Shown: positions 24,503 through 33,294, counted from the first letter of the stretch. The stretch is 58,990 bases of DNA from an uncultured Clostridia bacterium (GCA_944363395.1 CALVUC010000007.1:1-58990); one strand, 5' to 3'. Notes: a model not told the origin generated them from the sequence alone. A program made the numbers and translations.

Positions 24503-26662
24503 ATGATCTGCGAGGTGATCGTCGACATCGCGCACAGCGAGGTCGATAAAGTTTTCGACTATGTGAGCGACGGTCCCATCGCGCCCGGCGCCCGCGTCGC
24601 CGTCCCCTTCGGGGCAAGCGTGGCGACGGGTTTTGTCATGCGCGTCAAAGAGAGCAGCGACTGCCCCGCCCATAAACTCAAACGCATCCTGCGCGCCGAG
24701 GAGCGCCCCGCGCTCAACGCGGAGTGCCTCTCGCTCGCGCAGACCGTCGCGGCGCGTTACCGCGTGCCGATGGCGCTCGCCCTGCGCCTCTTCCTTCCCG
24801 CCGAGATGCGCACGGGGAAGGTCGCGGAGACCTATCGGACCTATGCGCGTTTTTTGGGGGACGTCCCCACAAAAAACGCACCGCAGCAGGCGGCGTGCCT
24901 CGCCTTTCTCAAGGAGAAGGGGGAGGCGGACGCGGCGGAAGTGAGGAAGCGCTTCGGCGCGGCGCTCGGCGCTCTCGTCAAGAAGGGGGGCGCGGCGCTC
25001 GAAAAGCGGCGCGTCCTGCGCGATCCGTACAAGGAGGTCGCGGGGACGAGCCCCTCGCATACGCTCACGGCGGCGCAGCAGCGCGCCGTGGACGCGGTGG
25101 AACACACGCAGAAGACGGTCGTCCTGCTGCACGGCGTCACGGGGAGCGGCAAGACGGAGGTCTATCTCACGCTCATCGCCCGCGCGCTCGCGGCGGGCAG
25201 GACCGCGATCTTTCTCGTGCCGGAGATCTCCCTCACGCCGCAGATGCTCTCCCAGCTTCGCGCCCGCTTCGGCAGTCTCGCCGCCATCATGCACAGCGGG
25301 CTCTCGGCGGGCGAGCGCTTCGACGAGTGGCAGCGCCTGCGCGACGGGTCTGCGAAGATCGCCATCGGCGCGCGCTCGGCGGTGTTCGTCCCCCTCGAAA
25401 ACATCGGCGTCATCGTCCTCGACGAGGAGCACGACGGCAGCTATTGCTCGGAGAGCGCGCCCCGCTACAATACCTTCGATATCGCCCTTCTTCGCGCGGC
25501 GCACAACGGCTGCAAGCTGGTCTTGGGCAGCGCAACGCCCTCGGTGGAGACGTATAAGAGGGCGCTCGAAGGGGAGTTCGAGCTCGTCACGATGCCCGAC
25601 AGGATCAATGCGCGCCCGCTGCCCGACGTCACCCTCGTCGATATGCGCAGGGAGGTGCGGCGCGGGAACGCTTCGCCCTTCTCGGCGGCGCTCAGGGACA
25701 GGCTCTCGGACTGCCTTGCGGAAGGGCAGCAGGCGATCCTCTTTCTCAACCGCCGCGGCTATTCGCAGACCGTCCTGTGCCGCGACTGCGGGTATGTCGC
25801 CAAGTGCGAGCACTGCGACGTTTCGCTCACCTATCACAGCGAAGAGGACTGCCTGAAATGCCACTACTGCGGCACGAAGTACCGGATGCTCACCGCCTGC
25901 CCCGCGTGCGGCGGGACGCATCTCAGCTATACGGGGACGGGGACGCAGCGCATCGTGCGCGATCTCGCCGCGCTCTATCCCGAGGCGCGCATCCTGCGCA
26001 TGGACAACGACACGACGAGCGGAAAAGAGGGGCATTTCCGCATCCTGAAGCAATTTTCCGAGCGCAAGGCGGACATCCTCGTCGGCACGCAGATGGTCGC
26101 CAAGGGGCATGACTTCCCGCTCGTCACCCTCGTCGGCATCCTCGATGCCGACATGAGCCTGCATTTTCCCGATTACCGCAGCAACGAGCGCACCTTTCAG
26201 CTCGTGACGCAGGTCGCGGGCAGGAGCGGGCGCGGGCGCGAGAAGGGGGAGGTCATCCTACAGACGTACGATCCCGACAACGCCATCCTGCGCTTTGCCG
26301 CCGCCTACGATTACGAGGGCTTTTACCGCCATGAGATCAATCTGCGCGCGGCGCTCATGTTCCCGCCCTTTGCGCTCATCGTGCGCGTCATGGTCACGGG
26401 CGCGGAGAACGACGCGGCGCTCTCGGCGCTGCGCGAGGTCTATGAAAAACTGCAGCGGCTGTATGCGGCGTATCCCGAGGAATTTCTCTTCTTCAACAGG
26501 ATGCACGCGCCCATCCGCCGCATCCAGGGGAAGTACCGCTATCAGGTCCTGATGCGCCTCTCGTCGGCGCGCTTTTTACGGGAGATCTACGACGCGGCAG
26601 CCGCCGTCACGCGGCGGGACGCGCTCGTCTATGTGGAGGAAAATCCCTCCAATCTCAGCTGA
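24503..26662 (+). CDS. priA: Primosomal protein N' (replication restart helicase)
   Basis: PriA recognises stalled forks and reloads the replicative helicase. The 719-residue protein has the N-terminal 3'-DNA-end domain (KVFDYVSDGPIAPGARVAVPFG), Walker A GVTGSGKT, DEEH box (VLDEEHDGSY), and eight zinc-binding cysteines (CRDCGYVAKCEHCDVS, CHYCGTKYRMLTACPACGG). The ATG at 24503 follows GGGGGA closely; an ATG 15 bp upstream lies in the hairpin. Length and all motifs are normal. Confidence 0.97.
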   Translation: MICEVIVDIAHSEVDKVFDYVSDGPIAPGARVAVPFGASVATGFVMRVKESSDCPAHKLKRILRAEERPALNAECLSLAQTVAARYRVPMALALRLFLPAEMRTGKVAETYRTYARFLGDVPTKNAPQQAACLAFLKEKGEADAAEVRKRFGAALGALVKKGGAALEKRRVLRDPYKEVAGTSPSHTLTAAQQRAVDAVEHTQKTVVLLHGVTGSGKTEVYLTLIARALAAGRTAIFLVPEISLTPQMLSQLRARFGSLAAIMHSGLSAGERFDEWQRLRDGSAKIAIGARSAVFVPLENIGVIVLDEEHDGSYCSESAPRYNTFDIALLRAAHNGCKLVLGSATPSVETYKRALEGEFELVTMPDRINARPLPDVTLVDMRREVRRGNASPFSAALRDRLSDCLAEGQQAILFLNRRGYSQTVLCRDCGYVAKCEHCDVSLTYHSEEDCLKCHYCGTKYRMLTACPACGGTHLSYTGTGTQRIVRDLAALYPEARILRMDNDTTSGKEGHFRILKQFSERKADILVGTQMVAKGHDFPLVTLVGILDADMSLHFPDYRSNERTFQLVTQVAGRSGRGREKGEVILQTYDPDNAILRFAAAYDYEGFYRHEINLRAALMFPPFALIVRVMVTGAENDAALSALREVYEKLQRLYAAYPEEFLFFNRMHAPIRRIQGKYRYQVLMRLSSARFLREIYDAAAAVTRRDALVYVEENPSNLS

Positions 26663-26694
26663 TATGCGCCGCTTTTGCGGCAAAGGAGATACTT

Positions 26695-27147
26695 ATGATC
26701 CGTGAGATCGTACAAGTCGGCGATCCCGTCCTGCGGGAGACGTGCGCGCCGGTCAAAACGTTCGACGGGCGGCTCTGGACGCTCCTCGACGATATGAAGG
26801 AGACGTTGAAGAACGCCGAGGGGGCGGGACTCGCCGCGCCGCAGGTCGGCGTACCCGTGCGCGCCGTGCAGGTGGACGTGGAGGAGGGGTTCTTTGAGAT
26901 GATCAACCCCGTCCTCGTCTCGCAGAAGGGCGAACAGCGCGGACCGGAGGGCTGCCTTTCCGTGCGCGGGAAGGTGGGCTACGTCGTCCGTCCCGACAAG
27001 GTCAGGGTGGTCTATTCGGACAGGAACGGCAACCGCTGCTCGCTCACGGCGCGCGGGTTTTTCGCCCGCGCCGTCTGTCATGAGCTCGACCATCTCGACG
27101 GCGTCCTGTATACCGACAAGGCGACGGACGTGCGCGACGAGGACTGA
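26695..27147 (+). CDS. def: Peptide deformylase
   Basis: Def removes the formyl group from nascent N-termini. The 150-residue protein has motif 1 GAGLAAPQVG (43-52), motif 2 EGCLSV (C87) and motif 3 HELDH (129-133), which bind the metal. AAAGGAG precedes the ATG. It is followed ten bases later by fmt, the enzyme for the opposite reaction on initiator tRNA, as in most bacteria. Confidence 0.97.
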   Translation: MIREIVQVGDPVLRETCAPVKTFDGRLWTLLDDMKETLKNAEGAGLAAPQVGVPVRAVQVDVEEGFFEMINPVLVSQKGEQRGPEGCLSVRGKVGYVVRPDKVRVVYSDRNGNRCSLTARGFFARAVCHELDHLDGVLYTDKATDVRDED

Positions 27148-27157
27148 GAGGGGCGGT

Positions 27158-28081
27158 ATGAAGATCGTGTTTGCGGGTACGCCCGCCTTTGCCGTTCCCG
27201 CCTTCCGTGCGGTCCATGCGGCGTTCGGCGTCGCTGCCGTTCTCACCCAGCCCGACAAGCCGCAGGGCAGAAAGCACGTTCCGACGCCTTCGCCCGTCAA
27301 GCAGGCGGCGCTCGGATGCGGCGTTCCCGTCCTGCAGCCCGCGCGCCTCAGGGACGATCTTTCGGCGCTGAAGGCGGTGGGGGCGGACCTCATGGTCACC
27401 TGCGCCTACGGGCAGATCCTGACGAAGGAGACGCTCGGTCTCTTCCCGCTGGGCGTGTGGAACGTCCATGCGAGTCTGCTCCCCAAATACCGCGGCGCGG
27501 CGCCCGTGGCGGCGGCGATCGCTGCGGGGGAACGCGAGACGGGCGTCACCATCATGAAAACGGACGTCGGGCTGGATACGGGCGACATCTTTTTGTCCGC
27601 CGCCCTGCCCATAGAGGAGCGGGATACCTGCGGGACGCTCACGGAAAAACTTTCCGAGGCGGGCGCGGCGCTCATCGTCAAAGCCCTTCATGCGATCGCG
27701 GCGGGGGACGTGACGCTCGTAAAACAGGGCGAAGGGACGTTGTGCCGCAAAGTGTCCCGCACGCAGGTAGATTTTTCGAGGCCTGCCCGCGAGGTGAGCG
27801 CGCTCGTGCGCTCGCTCTCGCCCGCGCCGCTCGCTTACGCGGCGGCGGGAAACGTGACGCTCGGGCTTTACATGGCGGAAGAAGTGCCCTTCGACGGTAC
27901 GCAAAAAGCGGGTACGGTCGTCGCATTTTCGCCCAAGGCGGGGCTTGTCGTCGCCTGCGGCGAGGGCGCGGTGCGTCTTTCGGAAGTGCAGCCCGCGGGC
28001 GGGAAGCGCATGGCGGACACCGCCTATGCGAACGGCGGGAAGCTCAAAGAGGGGGACTGTTTTGACCAACCCCTTCTATGA
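27158..28081 (+). CDS. fmt: Methionyl-tRNA formyltransferase
   Basis: Fmt formylates Met-tRNAfMet with 10-formyl-THF. The 307-residue protein has the start MKIVFAGTPAFAVPAFRA, the folate/catalytic WNVHASLLPKYRGAAPV and GVTIMKTDVGLDTGDI, and a C-terminal OB-like domain. The ATG at 27158 is preceded by GAGAGGGG; the in-frame extension to 27080 lies within def and is rejected. It overlaps rsmB by 20 bp. Confidence 0.96.
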   Translation: MKIVFAGTPAFAVPAFRAVHAAFGVAAVLTQPDKPQGRKHVPTPSPVKQAALGCGVPVLQPARLRDDLSALKAVGADLMVTCAYGQILTKETLGLFPLGVWNVHASLLPKYRGAAPVAAAIAAGERETGVTIMKTDVGLDTGDIFLSAALPIEERDTCGTLTEKLSEAGAALIVKALHAIAAGDVTLVKQGEGTLCRKVSRTQVDFSRPAREVSALVRSLSPAPLAYAAAGNVTLGLYMAEEVPFDGTQKAGTVVAFSPKAGLVVACGEGAVRLSEVQPAGGKRMADTAYANGGKLKEGDCFDQPLL

Positions 28082-29285
28082 TCCCTATCAGGTCCTGTCC
28101 AAAGTATACGGCGCGGGCGCGCACCTGAAGATCGCGCTCGCCGATACGCCCGTCGAGGAGCTGCACCGCGCCCGCACCGTGCGCACGGTGTACGGCGTGC
28201 TCGAACACGACGCCTACCTCACGGCGTGCATCGCCTCCGTCGCGGGAAAGAGCCCCAAGAGCGCCGTGCGCATCCTTCTGAAGATCGCGCTCTACTGGCT
28301 CGTGTACCTCAAAAAACCGCGGTACATGGTCACCGATACGGCGGTGGCGCTCCTCAAAAAGCTCGGAAAGGGCGGCGCGGCGGGTTTTGTCAACGCGGCG
28401 CTGCGCGCCTTTGACGAGAGCAAGGTTGTCGTCCCCGCGGGGGACGAGGGGCTCGCCCTCACGACGCCCTATCCGCTGTTTGCCGTAAAAAAGATCCGCA
28501 GGGACTACGGCGGCAGGACGGAGGCGATCGTCCGCGCCGGGAGCCGCGGCGTGACCGTGCGCTTCGTGCGCGGGGCGGAGAAGTATTTCCGTCTCCCGCA
28601 CATCGGAACGCCCTTTGAAAACGTATATATCTTTGAACGCTTTTCCCGCGACGCGGGCTTCTTTGCGGGCGATTACACCTTCCAGTCGGTGGGAAGCATC
28701 GCCATCTGCGGCGGCGTGGAGCCGTGCGGGACGCTGCTCGACGCCTGCGCCGCGCCGGGCGGGAAATCGGTGCTGCTGGCGCAAAAATGCGGGCGCGTCA
28801 CCGCCTGCGAACTGCACGAGCACCGCGTCTCGCTCATCCGCAGCTATGCCGCGCGCATGGGCGCGGAGAACGTCGCCGCCGTACAGGCGGACAGCACCGT
28901 CTTTCAGCCCGCGTGGGAGAACGCCTTCGACGGCGTGCTGTGCGACGTACCCTGTTCGGGCTTCGGCACCGTTGCGGAAAATCCCGATCTGCCCCTCTTC
29001 AAGACGGAGGAGAGCATCGCGGACCTGCCCGCGGTGCAGCGCGCCATTCTGGAAAACTGCGCGCGCTACGTCAGGCGGGGCGGGCATCTCTACTATTCCA
29101 CCTGTTCGGTCTTTTCCGAAGAGAACGACGGCGTCGTCTCCGCCTTCCTGAAGGCGCACGAGGCGTTTGTCTCCGAGGCGGCGGACAGCCCGCTTCCGCA
29201 TCAAAAAACGCCGTACGGTCTGCAATTTCTGCCCGATACCGCCTTTGGCGCGGGGTTCTATTTCGCCAAAATGAGGAAGCTATGA
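28062..29285 (+). CDS. rsmB: 16S rRNA (cytosine-967-C5)-methyltransferase
   Basis: RsmB methylates C967 of 16S rRNA. The 407-residue protein has an N-terminal NusB-like helical domain (about 1-130) and a Rossmann methyltransferase domain with DACAAPGGKS (AdoMet), DVPCSGFG (motif IV with one active cysteine) and YSTCSVFSEEND (motif VI with the other). I chose the TTG at 28062, 6 nt after AGAGGGGG, because the sequence upstream is in fmt and has no family similarity. The stop overlaps the rlmN start (ATGA). Confidence 0.93.
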   Translation: MTNPFYDPYQVLSKVYGAGAHLKIALADTPVEELHRARTVRTVYGVLEHDAYLTACIASVAGKSPKSAVRILLKIALYWLVYLKKPRYMVTDTAVALLKKLGKGGAAGFVNAALRAFDESKVVVPAGDEGLALTTPYPLFAVKKIRRDYGGRTEAIVRAGSRGVTVRFVRGAEKYFRLPHIGTPFENVYIFERFSRDAGFFAGDYTFQSVGSIAICGGVEPCGTLLDACAAPGGKSVLLAQKCGRVTACELHEHRVSLIRSYAARMGAENVAAVQADSTVFQPAWENAFDGVLCDVPCSGFGTVAENPDLPLFKTEESIADLPAVQRAILENCARYVRRGGHLYYSTCSVFSEENDGVVSAFLKAHEAFVSEAADSPLPHQKTPYGLQFLPDTAFGAGFYFAKMRKL

Positions 29286-30337
29286 AAGACGTTCTGCAAG
29301 ACCTCTCGCCCGAGGAGATCGCGGCGATCGTGGAGGAAGCGGGGGAGAGGCCCTTCCGCGCTTCGCAGGTGTACACGGGGCTCATGCAGGGGAAGAAACT
29401 CTCCGAACTCCCCGTACCCGCCTCGCTGCGCGCCTTTCTGTTGCAGCGGTTCGAGGACGAGCCCGTGCGCATCGTGAGAACGCTCGCCTCCTCGGACGGC
29501 ACAAGGAAGTTTTTATTCGCCCTCGCCGACGGCAATATCGTGGAGGGCGTCCTCATGAAGTACAAATACGGCAACACGCAGTGCGTCTCCACGCAGGTGG
29601 GCTGCCGTATGGGCTGCAAGTTCTGCGCCTCCACGTTGGGCGGGCTGGTGCGCAACCTCACGGCGGGGGAGATCTTATCGCAGGTGCTCGCCGTCAACCG
29701 TCTGGAGGGCGGCACTTTGAAGGAGCGCGCCGTCACCAATCTCGTTCTGATGGGGAGCGGCGAGCCCTTCGACAATTACGACAACGTCGTGCGCTTTCTG
29801 CGCCGCGTCACGGACGGGCGCGGCATCGGCATCAGCGCGCGCAATATCAGCCTCTCGACGTGCGGCATCGTTCCGAACATGATGCGCTTTGCCGACGAGG
29901 GCATCCCCCTCAATCTGACCGTTTCGCTGCACGCCGTCACGGACGGGGAGCGGGCGCGCACCATGCCCGTCGCCAATGCCTACAAGATCGCCGATATCCT
30001 GGATGCCTGCGCCCGTTATTTTCAGAAGACGGGGCGGCGGTATATCTTTGAATACAGCCTCATCGAAGGGGAGAACGCGGACGAGGCGCACGCCCTTGCG
30101 CTTGCCGCGCTCCTGCGGGGGAGACCCTGCCATGTCAACCTCATCCGCCTGAACGAGGTCAAGGAGCGCACGCTCCGCGCCGCCCACGGCGACACGGCGC
30201 AGAAATTTTTGAAGACGCTCACGGAGCACGGCATCTCTGCGACGCTCCGCCGCAGCATGGGCTCCGACATCGGCGGAGCGTGTGGACAATTAAGAGCGAG
30301 TTATCTGGAAGAAAATGACGCGCCGCCGATGTCATAG
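29282..30337 (+). CDS. rlmN: 23S rRNA (adenine-2503-C2)-methyltransferase, radical SAM
   Basis: RlmN methylates A2503 of 23S rRNA and some tRNAs. The 351-residue protein has the radical-SAM triad C108, C112, C115 in GCRMGCKFCAS, the accessory C101 (QCVSTQVG) and the methyl-carrying C334 in GACGQLRASY. The last residues (LEENDAPPMS) differ from the usual short end. The repeat element at 30335 begins at its stop codon, and a second, partly decayed copy of its tail lies about 180 bp further on. It is coupled to rsmB by a 4-bp overlap. Confidence 0.96.
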   Translation: MKDVLQDLSPEEIAAIVEEAGERPFRASQVYTGLMQGKKLSELPVPASLRAFLLQRFEDEPVRIVRTLASSDGTRKFLFALADGNIVEGVLMKYKYGNTQCVSTQVGCRMGCKFCASTLGGLVRNLTAGEILSQVLAVNRLEGGTLKERAVTNLVLMGSGEPFDNYDNVVRFLRRVTDGRGIGISARNISLSTCGIVPNMMRFADEGIPLNLTVSLHAVTDGERARTMPVANAYKIADILDACARYFQKTGRRYIFEYSLIEGENADEAHALALAALLRGRPCHVNLIRLNEVKERTLRAAHGDTAQKFLKTLTEHGISATLRRSMGSDIGGACGQLRASYLEENDAPPMS

Positions 30338-30458
30338 GGCTCCCGAAAATATTTGCGCAGCGAAGATTTTTGGGAAGAGGAGCCGCAACGGAGCGAAGTT
30401 GCGCTTTGGCGGAAGCCAAAGTGCTTCGGGACGGAGTTTGCGGCGACGAGGGGGAGCC
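30335..30458. repeat. Structured intergenic repeat element, copy 2
   Basis: It starts TAGGGCTCCCGAAAATATTT, then GCGCAGCGAAGATTTTTGGGAAGA, followed by small hairpins (GCAAC-ggagcga-GTTGC; CTTTGGC-ggaa-GCCAAAG) and an end near GCGACGAGGGGGAGCC. The first 50 bp match the element at 10744. It lies where stp-prkC-rsgA stand in Bacillus. Confidence 0.72.
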
Positions 30459-30500
30459 TGCGGGCAATTAAGGGCGAGTTATATGGAAGAAAGAAAATAA
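30451..30500 (+). pseudogene. Second, non-translated copy of the rlmN 3' tail
   Basis: In the right frame it encodes GACGQLRASY-like residues followed by MEERK and a stop, matching the genuine rlmN tail at 30283-30315 at most positions (GGCAATTAAGGGCGAGTTAT against GACAATTAAGAGCGAGTTAT). It is separated from rlmN by the repeat element and has no start codon or ribosome-binding site of its own. Confidence 0.7.
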
Positions 30501-30530
30501 GCGCCCCCGGGCGCCTGATAAGGGGAATAT

Positions 30531-31190
30531 ATGTTACAAGTCAAAGTAGCGCCGTCCATTCTTGCGGGCGATTTCGCGCGCATGGGCGAGACGGTCAGAA
30601 AACTCGAGGACTGCGGCGCAGATTATATCCACTGCGACGTCATGGACGGCAACTTCGTGCCGACGATCACCTTCGGCAATCAGATGATCGAACACATCCG
30701 TCCGTATACGAGCCTCCCGCTCGACTGCCATCTCATGGTGCTGCATCCCGACACCCGCCTCGAAAGTTTTGCGCGGGCGGGGGCGAACATCGTCACCGTA
30801 CACGTCGAGGAATGCCGCGAGTTCACGCTGCAGTCTCTGCGCATCATCAAGAATTACGGGATGCGGGCGAGCGCCGTCATCAACCCCAACACGCCCGTGG
30901 AGCACCTCTTTGACTGCGTCGAAGTCGCCGATATGCTGCTTCTGATGAGTGTCCATCCCGGCTGGGGCGGGCAGAAGTTCATCCCCGCGACGCTGCAGAA
31001 GATCGAAGCCCTGCGTGATTTCTGCGTGCGCAACGGCAGACCCGACCTCGACATCGAAGTGGACGGCGGCATCACCGAGGAAAACGTGCGCGACGTCATT
31101 GCGGCGGGCGCGAACGTCATCGTTGCGGGCAGCACCGTGTTCCGTTCGGCGGACATGAGGGCGACCATCCGCAGGCTGCACGGCGAATGA
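30531..31190 (+). CDS. rpe: Ribulose-phosphate 3-epimerase
   Basis: Rpe interconverts ribulose-5-phosphate and xylulose-5-phosphate. The 219-residue barrel shows VAPSILAGDFARMG, HCDVMDGNFVPTITFG, DCHLMV, MSVHPGWGGQKF and EVDGGITEEN, which carry the metal and catalytic residues. GATAAGGGG precedes the ATG. It overlaps thiN by 4 bp. Confidence 0.97.
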   Translation: MLQVKVAPSILAGDFARMGETVRKLEDCGADYIHCDVMDGNFVPTITFGNQMIEHIRPYTSLPLDCHLMVLHPDTRLESFARAGANIVTVHVEECREFTLQSLRIIKNYGMRASAVINPNTPVEHLFDCVEVADMLLLMSVHPGWGGQKFIPATLQKIEALRDFCVRNGRPDLDIEVDGGITEENVRDVIAAGANVIVAGSTVFRSADMRATIRRLHGE

Positions 31191-31786
31191 AGGCGCTCAT
31201 CCTTTTGAACGGCGAGCCGTTCGCGGGCGTCATGGAGGGGGCGGACAAGGTCTATTGCTGCGACGGCGCCTACGATTGGGCGAAGGGGCGGGTGAAGATC
31301 GACGTCAATCTCGGCGATTTCGACTCCCTCGGCTATCTGCCCGATCCGCCTCCCGCCGAGATCTATCCGACGGAAAAGGACTATACCGACGGCGAGCTTG
31401 CCCTGCGGCGCGCCCTTTCGGAGGGAGCGGACGAGATCGTCCTCTACGGCGGCGGCGGGAAGCGGGAAGATCACTTTGTCGGCAATCTTCATCTGCTCTA
31501 TGCGGCGGCGAAGGCGGGCGCAAAGGCGTGCATGGTCACCAACGGCGCGCGCATCCATGCCGTCGCGGGCGAGCTCGTCCTGCGCGGGGAGAAGGGGAGG
31601 ACGGTCTCCGTCGCACCCTTCGGCGGCGGCGTGCATATCATGAAGAGCAGCGGGTTCTACTATCCTCTCCCCGAGACCTTCGTCTACGGCGCGACGCGGG
31701 GCATCTCCAACGTCGTCACGGCGGACGAGGCGTATCTCTGCGTCGGGGAGGGCGTGGCGCTCGTATTCGTCAACAAGGAGGTCTGA
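31187..31786 (+). CDS. thiN: Thiamine pyrophosphokinase
   Basis: ThiN converts thiamine to thiamine diphosphate. The 199-residue protein has LGDFDSLG, PTEKDYTDGELAL and GGGGKREDHFVGN, the Mg-ATP and substrate motifs of the family, and a C-terminal beta domain (GATRGISN). It overlaps rpe by 4 bp and contains in its last codons the Shine-Dalgarno AAGGAGG of the small gene that follows. Confidence 0.95.
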   Translation: MKALILLNGEPFAGVMEGADKVYCCDGAYDWAKGRVKIDVNLGDFDSLGYLPDPPPAEIYPTEKDYTDGELALRRALSEGADEIVLYGGGGKREDHFVGNLHLLYAAAKAGAKACMVTNGARIHAVAGELVLRGEKGRTVSVAPFGGGVHIMKSSGFYYPLPETFVYGATRGISNVVTADEAYLCVGEGVALVFVNKEV

Positions 31787-31787
31787 T

Positions 31788-31859
31788 ATGATCGTGTGCT
31801 GGAAAGCGCCCTTTCCGCTCCGCCTTCTGCTGCGCCTGTTTACAAGGGAAAAGTCATGA
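31788..31859 (+). CDS. spoVM: Candidate SpoVM, 23-residue amphipathic sporulation peptide
   Basis: A short reading frame encodes MIVCWKAPFPLR followed by LLLRLF and the basic end TREKS. SpoVM of Bacillus has 26 residues, a Lys-x-Pro near residue 7-9, an amphipathic helix and a basic C-terminus; it marks the curved forespore membrane for SpoIVA. Here K6-A7-P8, a hydrophobic/arginine helix and a charged end agree. The position is the conserved one, directly after thiN and before rpmB. AAGGAGG sits 6 nt before ATG. The stop overlaps the next start (ATGA). The residue match is modest, so the call rests on synteny plus design. Confidence 0.68.
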   Translation: MIVCWKAPFPLRLLLRLFTREKS

Positions 31860-32767
31860 GATACTGCGATATGCACTGCGACGCCCTCACTCGTGAGGGC
31901 GTCGCGCAGGTCACGGGGGAAATGCTGCGCACGAACGGCTGCCTCGTGCAGTGTTTTGCCGCCTTCGTGCGGGAGGGCGGCTTTGCCCGCTTTTCGCAGC
32001 TTGCCGACGCCTTCGACGCCCTCGTCCTGCGCGAGGGGTTTGCCGCGGTCACGTCGGCAGGGCAGCTGCGGGAGGACGGCGTCAACGCCGTTCTGACGGC
32101 GGAAGGCGGCTGCTTTTCCTCGCTCGCGGAGCTGGAGGCGATGTATGCGCGCGGCGTGCGCATGGCGGGCTTTGTGTGGAACACGCCCACGGCGGCGGGC
32201 TCTCCCTGCTTTCCCGACTATGCGGGGCTTGCCGCGGGGCGCGTGCCGCCCTGCGTGCGGGAGGGGGAGCGCGGGCTCACGCCCTTCGGGTTTGCCGCCT
32301 GCGAATGGATGGCGGAGCACGGCGTCATCGCAGACGTCTCGCACGGGAGCGACGCGCTCTTTTCCGACGTCGCCTCCTTCCGCCGCCCCTTCGTCGCGTC
32401 GCATTCTAACGCCGCCGCGCTCACGCCGTGGGCGCGCAATCTCACGGACGGACAGATCCGCACGCTTTCCGGCTGCGGGGGCGTCGCGGGGCTCAATTTC
32501 TGCATGGATTTTCTCTCGGAGGACGGGAGCCGCGAGGGGCAGCGGGCGGCGCTGCTTGCCCATGCGCGCCGCTTCATTCATGTCGGCGGCGAGGACGTCC
32601 TCGCGCTCGGCTCCGACTTTGACGGCATCCCCCCGAACAGCTTCATTCCCGACGCGGCGGCAATGCCGCGGCTTTTGCAGCTTCTTGCGGACGCCTTCGG
32701 CAGCCGCGTCGCGGAAAAGATCGCCTGCGGGAACTTCCTGCGCGTGTTTTCGGAGGTGTGCCGATGA
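31856..32767 (+). CDS. Peptidase family M19 membrane-dipeptidase-like enzyme
   Basis: The 303-residue TIM-barrel protein has MHCDALT (first metal ligands), the bridging-glutamate region (ltAEGGCFSSLAEL), DVSHGSDALF, ASHSNAAALTPWARNLTD (histidine ligands) and LGSDFDGIP. M19 enzymes are zinc dipeptidases related to renal dipeptidase, acting on dipeptides with L- or D-residues at the C-terminus. No signal peptide is present. The ATG at 31856 overlaps the stop of the spoVM candidate, so translation is coupled; M19 is not usual at this place in the Firmicutes block. Confidence 0.9.
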   Translation: MRYCDMHCDALTREGVAQVTGEMLRTNGCLVQCFAAFVREGGFARFSQLADAFDALVLREGFAAVTSAGQLREDGVNAVLTAEGGCFSSLAELEAMYARGVRMAGFVWNTPTAAGSPCFPDYAGLAAGRVPPCVREGERGLTPFGFAACEWMAEHGVIADVSHGSDALFSDVASFRRPFVASHSNAAALTPWARNLTDGQIRTLSGCGGVAGLNFCMDFLSEDGSREGQRAALLAHARRFIHVGGEDVLALGSDFDGIPPNSFIPDAAAMPRLLQLLADAFGSRVAEKIACGNFLRVFSEVCR

Positions 32768-32897
32768 GGGCAGCCTTTCACGTTTTCGCGCGGCAAGAAC
32801 GGGGAATGCGTCCCGATCGTTTTTGGGACGATCGGCGCGCGGAAGGGGAGCGCGCTGTATGCGCCGCCCGAGGGATCCCGCGGAAAAAGGACACGCA

Positions 32898-32927
32898 AAA
32901 AAGGACTGCCGCGAAGCAGTCCTTTTT
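32898..32927. terminator. Bidirectional terminator between the M19 gene and rpmB
   Basis: AAAAAGGACTGC, loop CGCGAA, GCAGTCCTTTTT: the symmetric A- and T-runs let it act on both strands for the two convergent genes. Confidence 0.92.
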
Positions 32928-32939
32928 CCTGCATGAAGG

Positions 32940-33128
32940 TTATGCGCGCTCGATCTTGTCGCTCTTCAGGCAGCGCGTGCAGACGTAGTCGGTCTCGATC
33001 TTCCCGTCCTTGACGAAGGAGACCTTCTGGACGTTTGCCTTGAAGGCACGCTTGGTCTTGCGATTGGAGTGGCTGACGTTGTTGCCCGACGTCTGACCCT
33101 TTCCGCAGATGCTGCAAACTCTCGACAT
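32940..33128 (-). CDS. rpmB: 50S ribosomal protein L28
   Basis: The 62-residue protein is L28: MSRVCSICGKGQTSGNNVSH, SNRKTKRAFKANVQKV, and a C-terminal CTRCLKSDKIERA. It keeps four cysteines (CSIC...CTRC), the zinc-binding form of L28. GGGAGG lies 9 nt before the chosen ATG; another in-frame ATG directly abuts the ribosome-binding site and is too close. Its divergent orientation from the Asp23 gene is as in Bacillus. Confidence 0.96.
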   Translation of the reverse strand: MSRVCSICGKGQTSGNNVSHSNRKTKRAFKANVQKVSFVKDGKIETDYVCTRCLKSDKIERA

Positions 33129-33203
33129 AATACTCATCCTCCCGAGGGGCGAAATTTCTTTTTTCAGGACGCACGGAAAATGTCCGTGCGCCGAACAACG
33201 ATA

Positions 33204-33232
33204 ATCATACCATTTCTCCTGAAAAAAAGCAA
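33204..33232 (-). promoter_or_regulatory. SigA-type promoter of rpmB
   Basis: On the minus strand TTGCTT, 17-bp spacer, TATGAT. Confidence 0.78.
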
Positions 33233-33294
33233 TGAAATTGACGGCGCAAATGAGAAAATTTTTTTGCATTTGCCGAAAAATTTTCCAAGAACGC

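Noticed and set aside
30315..30500. 61-codon frame after rlmN
   Set aside because: It spans the repeat element and the duplicated rlmN tail, has no ribosome-binding site and reads as basic low-complexity sequence.
32758..32988. Plus-strand frame after the M19 gene
   Set aside because: It runs through the bidirectional terminator into antisense rpmB and has no family features.
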